From positions 1 to 64,000 of the forward strand of contig JAJEIH010000066.1 of the NCBI GenBank assembly GCA_022827685.1: a stretch of DNA of 64,000 bases, given 5' to 3'. This DNA comes from Alphaproteobacteria bacterium. Lineage in GTDB: Bacteria > Pseudomonadota > Alphaproteobacteria > Bin95. Made by a program: the position numbers and the translations under genes. The notes under the pieces are model-generated. The model worked only from the letters and a program-made list of their open reading frames with translations, did no database searches and was not told the origin of the DNA. Below are positions 59,440-64,000 of the stretch, one piece after another (position 1 is the first letter of the stretch; the number at the start of each line of letters is the position of its first letter).

Positions 59440-61158
59440 ATGGCGAGCGAACGGGCCGAAACGGTCGCAACCCGGCATATGGCGGTAGCCGGACACCAGC
59501 TTGCGGCGAGCGCGGCGTTCTCCGTGCTGGAGGCCGGCGGCAATGCCATCGACGCGGGCGTGGCCGGCGGGCTGGCGCTCGGCATTCTCGAAAGCGACCT
59601 CGTCAGCGTCGCGGGCGTTGCGCCGATCATGGTCTATAGCGCCGAAACGCAGCAGGTTGTCACCATCTCGGGCCTCGGCTGGTGGCCGAAAGCGGCGGAT
59701 ATCGAGCATTTCCGGCGGGAATATGGCGGCGCCATTCCGAACGGCGTTCTGCGGACGGTCGTGCCGGCCGCCCCGGACGCCTGGATCACCGCGCTGGAGC
59801 TCTGGGGCCGGATGAGTTTCGGCGAAGTCGCGCAGGCGGCGATCCGCTACGCCCGCTACGGCTTCCCGATGTATCCGCTGATGGAGCGGATCATCTCGGA
59901 GCACGAGGCCGAGTTCCGCGCCGCGCCGGACACGGCGGCGGTCTTCCTGCCGGGCGGGCGGCCGCCCCGGACGGGCGAGCTGTTCTTCCAGAAGGAAGGG
60001 GCGGCCGCGCTGCAATACATGGCCGACGAGGAGGCCGCCGCCGCGCGCAAGGGCGGGCGCAAGGCCGGGCTCGCGGCCGCCCGCGACGCCTTCTACAGGG
60101 GCGACATCGCGAAGCGCATCGCCGAGTGGCAGGCGGCCGAGGGCGGCTGGATGACGCTCGAGGACCTCGCCTCCTTCCGCGTCGGCATAGAGGAGCCGGT
60201 GCGCGGGCGGTTCGGCAATGCGGATGTCTATGCCTGCGGACCCTGGTGCCAGGGGCCGGCGTTGATCGAGGTGCTGAACATCGTCGGCGGCTACGATCTC
60301 CGCGCGCTCGGCCACAACAGCGCCGATGCCGTGCATGTCTCGGTCGAGGCGGTCAAGCTCGCCATGGCGGACCGCGACGCCTGGCTGGGAGATCCGCGCT
60401 TCGTGGACGTGCCGATCGAAACGCTGGCGTCGGAGGCCTACGCCGCCCTGCGCCGGGCGGAGATCGACATGGGCCGCGCCATGCCGGAAATGCCGCCGCC
60501 GGGCGAGGCCGGCTCGCGCTCCAGGGTTCCTGCAGCGCCCGTGCCGACACGGGAGCCGGAGGTTGCGCCGCTGGACACCTCCTATATCTGCGTCGTGGAC
60601 GAGGACGGAAACGTCTTTTCCGCCACGCCGTCGGACGGCTCCTATGGCGGCACGGTAGCGCCCGGCGTCGGCCTCGCTATCTCCTCGCGCGGCTGCCAGT
60701 CCTGGACCGACCCGGCGCATGCTTCGGCTCTCGCCCCCGGTAAGCGCCCCCGCCTGACGCCCAACCCCGCGCTCGCCGTGCTGGACGGCGGAGCCCGCTT
60801 CGTGCCCTTCGGCACGCCCGGCGGCGATGTCCAGACCCAGGCCATGTCGCAATGCCTGATGAACCTCGCGGTCCACGGCATGTCCGCCCAGGAAGCCGTC
60901 TCGGCGCCCCGCCATGCCAGCTACAGCTTCCCGTCCTCCTTCGAGCCGCATGCCTACTATCCGGGCCTGCTGAAGCTGGAGAGCGCCATCGCGGATGCGG
61001 CCGGCGGCGAGCTCGCGCGGCGCGGCCACGAGATCGAGCGATGGCCGGAGCGCATCTGGCTCGCGGGTTCCGTGTGCATGATCGACGCCGACAGCGAGCG
61101 CGGCCTGATGACCGGCGGCGCCGACCCGCGGCGCATGGCCTGCGCCGTCGGCAGCTAA
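59440..61158 (+). CDS. Gamma-glutamyltransferase-family Ntn hydrolase
   Basis: This encodes 572 residues. AAFSVLEAGGNAIDAGVAGG opens the large chain. The autocleavage nucleophile is T380 in LDTSYICVVDEDGNVFS, then SYGGTVAPG, and FGTPGGDVQTQAMSQCLMNL. No signal peptide is evident, so it is likely cytoplasmic, unlike GGT of E. coli. It may hydrolyse gamma-glutamyl amides or acylated substrates. An upstream GTG (59431) adds three residues. It is followed by threonine aldolase. Confidence 0.88.
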   Translation: MASERAETVATRHMAVAGHQLAASAAFSVLEAGGNAIDAGVAGGLALGILESDLVSVAGVAPIMVYSAETQQVVTISGLGWWPKAADIEHFRREYGGAIPNGVLRTVVPAAPDAWITALELWGRMSFGEVAQAAIRYARYGFPMYPLMERIISEHEAEFRAAPDTAAVFLPGGRPPRTGELFFQKEGAAALQYMADEEAAAARKGGRKAGLAAARDAFYRGDIAKRIAEWQAAEGGWMTLEDLASFRVGIEEPVRGRFGNADVYACGPWCQGPALIEVLNIVGGYDLRALGHNSADAVHVSVEAVKLAMADRDAWLGDPRFVDVPIETLASEAYAALRRAEIDMGRAMPEMPPPGEAGSRSRVPAAPVPTREPEVAPLDTSYICVVDEDGNVFSATPSDGSYGGTVAPGVGLAISSRGCQSWTDPAHASALAPGKRPRLTPNPALAVLDGGARFVPFGTPGGDVQTQAMSQCLMNLAVHGMSAQEAVSAPRHASYSFPSSFEPHAYYPGLLKLESAIADAAGGELARRGHEIERWPERIWLAGSVCMIDADSERGLMTGGADPRRMACAVGS

Positions 61159-61209
61159 CAGGCGCGGGACGATACCGACCGATCCAATCCCCAACCGGCG
61201 AGCGACCCT

Positions 61210-62265
61210 ATGGCTCTAGCGACGCGGCAAGGCGCCAACGCGCCGCACATCAACCTCTACAGCGACACCCAGACCCTCCCGACGCCCGAAATGCGCCGCG
61301 CGATGGCCGAGGCCCAGGTGGGCGACGAGCAGTCCTTCGCCGACCCGAGCGTCAATGCGCTCTGCGAACGGGTGGCGGCGCTGCTCGGCAAGGAAGCCGC
61401 GGTTTTCCTGCCCTCGGGCACGATGTGCAACGAGATTTCCATCCGGGTCCATTGCCGGCCGGGCGACGAGGTGATCGCCGAGGCCTCCTGCCACATACTG
61501 AACTTCGAGGGCGGCGGGCCGGCCGCGCTCTCCGGCGTGCAGATCGCGCCGATACCGGGCGAGCGCGGCATCTACACGGCGGAGCAGGCCGAAGCCGCCA
61601 TCCGCCCGGAGCACCGCTATGCGCCCCGTTCCGCGCTGCTGGAGGTCGAGAACACCGCCAATATGGGCGGCGGCACGGTCTGGCCGCTGGAAGCCGTGCG
61701 GGCGGTCACGGATGTCGCCCGCGCGCACGGCCTCGCGACCCATCTGGACGGGGCGCGGCTGCCGAATGCGGTCGTGGCCTCCGGCACCGCCGCGGCCGAC
61801 TACGGCGCCTGCTTCGACAGCGCCTGGATCGACCTCAGCAAGGGCCTCGGCTGCCCCGTGGGCGCAGTGCTCGCCGGCTCGGCGGCTTTCATCGACGAGG
61901 CATGGCGCTGGAAGCAGCGCATGGGCGGCGCCATGCGGCAGGCCGGCATCGTCGCCGCGGCCGGCCTGCATGCTCTCGACCGGCACTGGGACCGGCTGAC
62001 GGACGACCACGCCAATGCCGCCCTGCTGGCCGGTGCGCTCGCCCGGATAGACGGCATCTCGGTCGAGCCCTGCGAGACCAACATCCTGTTTTTCGATGTA
62101 GGCGGCACCGGGCGGAGCGCCGCCGACATGGCCGAGCGCGCCGGCGCGGCGGGCCTGCGTATCGGCGCGATGGGGCCGACGCGGATGCGCGCCGTGACCC
62201 ATCTCGATGTCAGCCGCGAGGATTGTGAGGAAGCCGCGCATATTCTCGCCGGGGCGGCGGCATGA
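61210..62265 (+). CDS. Low-specificity L-threonine aldolase
   Basis: This encodes 351 residues of PLP fold type [46 protein letters not shown] and the PLP lysine K211 in [14 protein letters not shown] are present. It splits threonine into glycine and acetaldehyde, and related beta-hydroxy amino acids. The stop overlaps the methyltransferase start by 4 bp, so both are coupled. Confidence 0.92.
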   Translation: MALATRQGANAPHINLYSDTQTLPTPEMRRAMAEAQVGDEQSFADPSVNALCERVAALLGKEAAVFLPSGTMCNEISIRVHCRPGDEVIAEASCHILNFEGGGPAALSGVQIAPIPGERGIYTAEQAEAAIRPEHRYAPRSALLEVENTANMGGGTVWPLEAVRAVTDVARAHGLATHLDGARLPNAVVASGTAAADYGACFDSAWIDLSKGLGCPVGAVLAGSAAFIDEAWRWKQRMGGAMRQAGIVAAAGLHALDRHWDRLTDDHANAALLAGALARIDGISVEPCETNILFFDVGGTGRSAADMAERAGAAGLRIGAMGPTRMRAVTHLDVSREDCEEAAHILAGAAA

Positions 62266-63086
62266 GCTTCGATGCGGACGCCTTCAAGGCGTTCGAGCGC
62301 GAGGGCTGGAACCGGCAGGCCGCCGGCTACCGGGCCGTCTCCTGGGACTCGACCCGCCTCGGCCTCGGTCCCGTGCTGGATGCCGCCGGCGTCGAGGCCG
62401 GCATGGAGGTGCTGGATGTGGCGACGGGCCCCGGCTACGGCGCAGCGCTGGCCGCCGGGCGCGGCGCGCGGTCGACCGGCGTGGATTTCGCCGCCGCCAT
62501 GGTGGAGGAAGCGCGGCGCAACTTCCCCGAGGCCGGGTTCCGGGAGGGCGACGCCGAGGCGCTGCCCTTCGGGGACGGGCGCTTCGACGCCGTCACCTGC
62601 TCTTTCGGCATGCTGCATTTCGCCCGCCCGGAGCGCGCGGTCGCGGAGGCGTTCCGGGTGTTGCGGCCGGGCGGGCGCCATGCGTTCTCCGCCTGGTGCG
62701 CGGCGGACAGGGTGGCGCATTTCGGTATGTTCCGCCGCGCGGTCGCAGCGCACGGCGATCCTCATGCGGGCGGCATTCCCGAAGGCCCGGAAATGTTCCG
62801 CTTCTCCGATCCCGAGGAGTGCGCGTGCGTCCTGAAGGCGGCCGGCTTCCGGGACATAAGGGTGGAGGAAATGGCGGTCCATCGCCGCGTGACGCCCGAA
62901 GCGCTGGTCGAGGGGCTGCGCCACGCCACGGTGCGCTCCCGCGCACTGCTGGACGCACAGACGCCCGAAGCCCGCGCCGCCATCGAGGCTTCCGTGCTGG
63001 CGGAAGCCCGCGCCATGGCCGGTTCCGGCGGCATACTCGACCTCTCCCTGCCCGCCGTCCTCGCCTCGGGGACGAAGCCGCGTTAA
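62262..63086 (+). CDS. Class I SAM-dependent methyltransferase
   Basis: This encodes 274 residues. [20 protein letters not shown] is motif [15 protein letters not shown] motif [23 protein letters not shown] motif III and [12 protein letters not shown] motif IV, a methyltransferase-11 type domain. The C-terminal part is helical. The substrate is unknown. ATG 62262 overlaps the threonine aldolase end by 4 bp. Confidence 0.9.
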   Translation: MSFDADAFKAFEREGWNRQAAGYRAVSWDSTRLGLGPVLDAAGVEAGMEVLDVATGPGYGAALAAGRGARSTGVDFAAAMVEEARRNFPEAGFREGDAEALPFGDGRFDAVTCSFGMLHFARPERAVAEAFRVLRPGGRHAFSAWCAADRVAHFGMFRRAVAAHGDPHAGGIPEGPEMFRFSDPEECACVLKAAGFRDIRVEEMAVHRRVTPEALVEGLRHATVRSRALLDAQTPEARAAIEASVLAEARAMAGSGGILDLSLPAVLASGTKPR

Positions 63087-63134
63087 ACAGAGCTTCGAGG
63101 CGCCGTATCCGGCCGCAACCGTCGCAAGGAAGCC

Positions 63135-63563
63135 ATGGCCGTATCGACCCGCGCTGTTCGGACCGCTCTTGTCCTCGCCGCCTTGCTGCTTCCGCCTGCT
63201 GCAGCATTGCAGGCGGAAACGGAGCCCTGCCCGTCCGGTTTCGAGCGCTATATGGAATATCGGATGTTCTTCGGGCGCGGCAAGCCGGGGGGCGGCATGG
63301 TGTCCGACGGCGAATGGAGGGATTTCCTCGCCGCCGAGGTCACGCCGCGCTTCCCGGACGGTCTTACCGTCATTGATGCAGGCGGGCAGTGGCGCGACGG
63401 CAAGGGCGCCATCGGCCGCGAGGAGGCCAAGCTGCTGATCGTGCTCGCCGAACCCGGCCCGGATGCGGTGCAGCGCACGGAGGAGATCGCCGAAGCCTAC
63501 AAACGCGCCTTCGACCAGCAGTCCGTGCTGCGCGCCGCTGAGACGGTTTGCGCTGCGTTCTAG
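63135..63563 (+). CDS. DUF3574 exported protein
   Basis: This encodes 142 residues. A signal peptide ALVLAALLLPPAAALQA is followed by FERYMEYRMFFGRGKPGGGM, VSDGEWRDFLAAEVTPRFPDG and GREEAKLLIVL, the pattern of the DUF3574 family, a small exported protein of unknown role. Two Cys at the N- and C-terminal ends of the mature part could pair. Ribosome-binding site AAGGA lies 7 bp before the ATG. Confidence 0.8.
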   Translation: MAVSTRAVRTALVLAALLLPPAAALQAETEPCPSGFERYMEYRMFFGRGKPGGGMVSDGEWRDFLAAEVTPRFPDGLTVIDAGGQWRDGKGAIGREEAKLLIVLAEPGPDAVQRTEEIAEAYKRAFDQQSVLRAAETVCAAF

Positions 63564-63630
63564 TACTGCAGTTGCGTGTTTAGAGCACGATCCGTTCTCT
63601 CTGGAACGTATCGAGTGGGCAACCCTGTTT

Positions 63631-63733
63631 GTCACCCCGGACGGAGCGAAGCGGAGATCCGGGGTCCAGCCTGTCGAGGTCTTTGCCATGCTTTGCCGGC
63701 GGTGCTGGGCCCCGGCTCGGGGGCCGGGGTGAC
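63631..63733. repeat. Alphaproteobacterial palindromic intergenic repeat
   Basis: GTCACCCCGG (63631-63640) and CCGGGGTGAC (63724-63733) are perfect inverted ends. Inside, ATCCGGGGTCCAGC (63658-63671) and GCTGGGCCCCGGCT (63704-63717) form a second, nearly perfect dyad. The GTCACCCCGG...ATCCGGGGTCCAGC pattern is a very common intergenic element of Alphaproteobacteria. It may be transcribed as a long stem-loop. It does not encode protein. Confidence 0.8.
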
Positions 63734-63828
63734 GATGTGGGCCGTAATCTTCACATGAGTCTGGAGTCGATGCCGCTGGTATAATACCAGCGGTCGCCGA
63801 TCGGAACCGATGGCAACGGCCTCCGGGA

Positions 63829-63967
63829 CACTCCTCCCCCGCTTGCGGGGGAGGCCGGGTGGGGGGCCGCTTGCGCGCCAGCGGAAGCGGCGGGCGAAGC
63901 CCGGCAACGGTCCGTCGCGCCGAGAGGCCCGCCCCCGACCCCTCCCGCCGAGCGGGAGGGGAGAAAA
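63829..63967. repeat. Second palindromic intergenic repeat
   Basis: CTCCCCCGCTTGCGGGGGAG near 63833 and CCCCTCCCGCCGAGCGGGAGGGG near 63939 are two strong hairpins of C-rich and G-rich arms. GGGTGGGGG and CCCCCGACCCC between them pair as an outer stem. Such composite elements are scattered in GC-rich Alphaproteobacteria. GAGAAAA closes the right end. Confidence 0.7.
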
Positions 63968-64000
63968 CCGAATGCCCCGGGCATGAATCCTGCATTGCGC

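Larger units (their letters stand above)
63564..64000. other. Gene-free 437-bp stretch
   Basis: After the DUF3574 stop no convincing reading frame is seen to the window end. It holds the two palindromic repeats annotated separately and a short less GC-rich link (about 63734-63810) with CGCTGGTATAATACCAGCGG, in which CGCTGGTA/TACCAGCG form a near-perfect dyad. Confidence 0.7.

Overview
The window is GC-rich, tightly packed chromosomal DNA from an alphaproteobacterium. The strongest taxonomic sign is the order DUF3576 lipoprotein - leuS - lptE - holA. An (S)-methylsuccinyl-CoA dehydrogenase-like gene, the sigma54-driven glnB-glnA pair and many acyl-CoA, SDR and luciferase-like genes fit a metabolically versatile Rhodospirillales- or Rhizobiales-like organism. 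I cannot place it to genus from this sequence alone.

Layout. Positions 1-3.57 kb hold part of an R64-type (type IVB) pilus operon on the minus strand (secretin pilN, pilO, a small exported protein). The pilN 5' end is damaged, and the operon abuts a beheaded SnoaL-like gene at a 17-bp palindrome. This looks like the edge of an integrated element. From 3.7 to 8.7 kb lie accessory catabolic genes: NHL protein, SDR, NIPSNAP, YdhR-like monooxygenase, PaaG-like hydratase/isomerase and a luciferase-like monooxygenase. From 8.8 to 18 kb is core biology: tRNA-Ser, leuS-lptE-holA, then tpiA, malonyl-CoA decarboxylase, nnrDE, a Nudix hydrolase and tRNA-His. From 18 to 22.7 kb are a Gfo/Idh-like protein, an aminotransferase and the nitrogen-control pair glnB-glnA behind a clear sigma54 promoter.

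From 22.7 to 34.7 kb the window is again accessory: an acyl-CoA ligase, an enolase-superfamily dehydratase or racemase, an isochorismatase-like hydrolase, an orphan PhnM coupled to a flavin monooxygenase, an SDR/luciferase-like/adenylate cyclase run, and a hotdog hydratase/TauD/SDR cassette. From 34.7 to 37.4 kb is etfB-etfA-hydroxyacyl-CoA dehydrogenase. From 37.4 to 45.2 kb are an Fe-ADH, a CaiB-type CoA-transferase, an MNT-HEPN pair, a Phd antitoxin with a truncated PIN toxin, SDRs, a cupin and a hydantoinase/dihydropyrimidinase. From 45.3 to 52.5 kb are gltB-gltD (completing ammonia assimilation with glnA) and nrdB. From 52.5 to 63.6 kb are the methylsuccinyl-CoA dehydrogenase-like gene, an FAD monooxygenase, a cobalamin adenosyltransferase with a twin-membrane partner, a TPR protein, an isovaleryl-type acyl-CoA dehydrogenase, an M24-fold protein without metal ligands, a gamma-glutamyltransferase-like protein, a threonine aldolase, a methyltransferase and DUF3574. 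The last 437 bp are two palindromic intergenic repeats.

Much of the window feeds electrons from acyl-CoA oxidation into ETF, while glnB/glnA/gltBD carry ammonia assimilation. The items most worth a second look are the pilus-element edge, the M24-fold protein that has lost its metal site, the orphan PhnM-monooxygenase pair, and the MNT-HEPN pair without the usual RNase motif.
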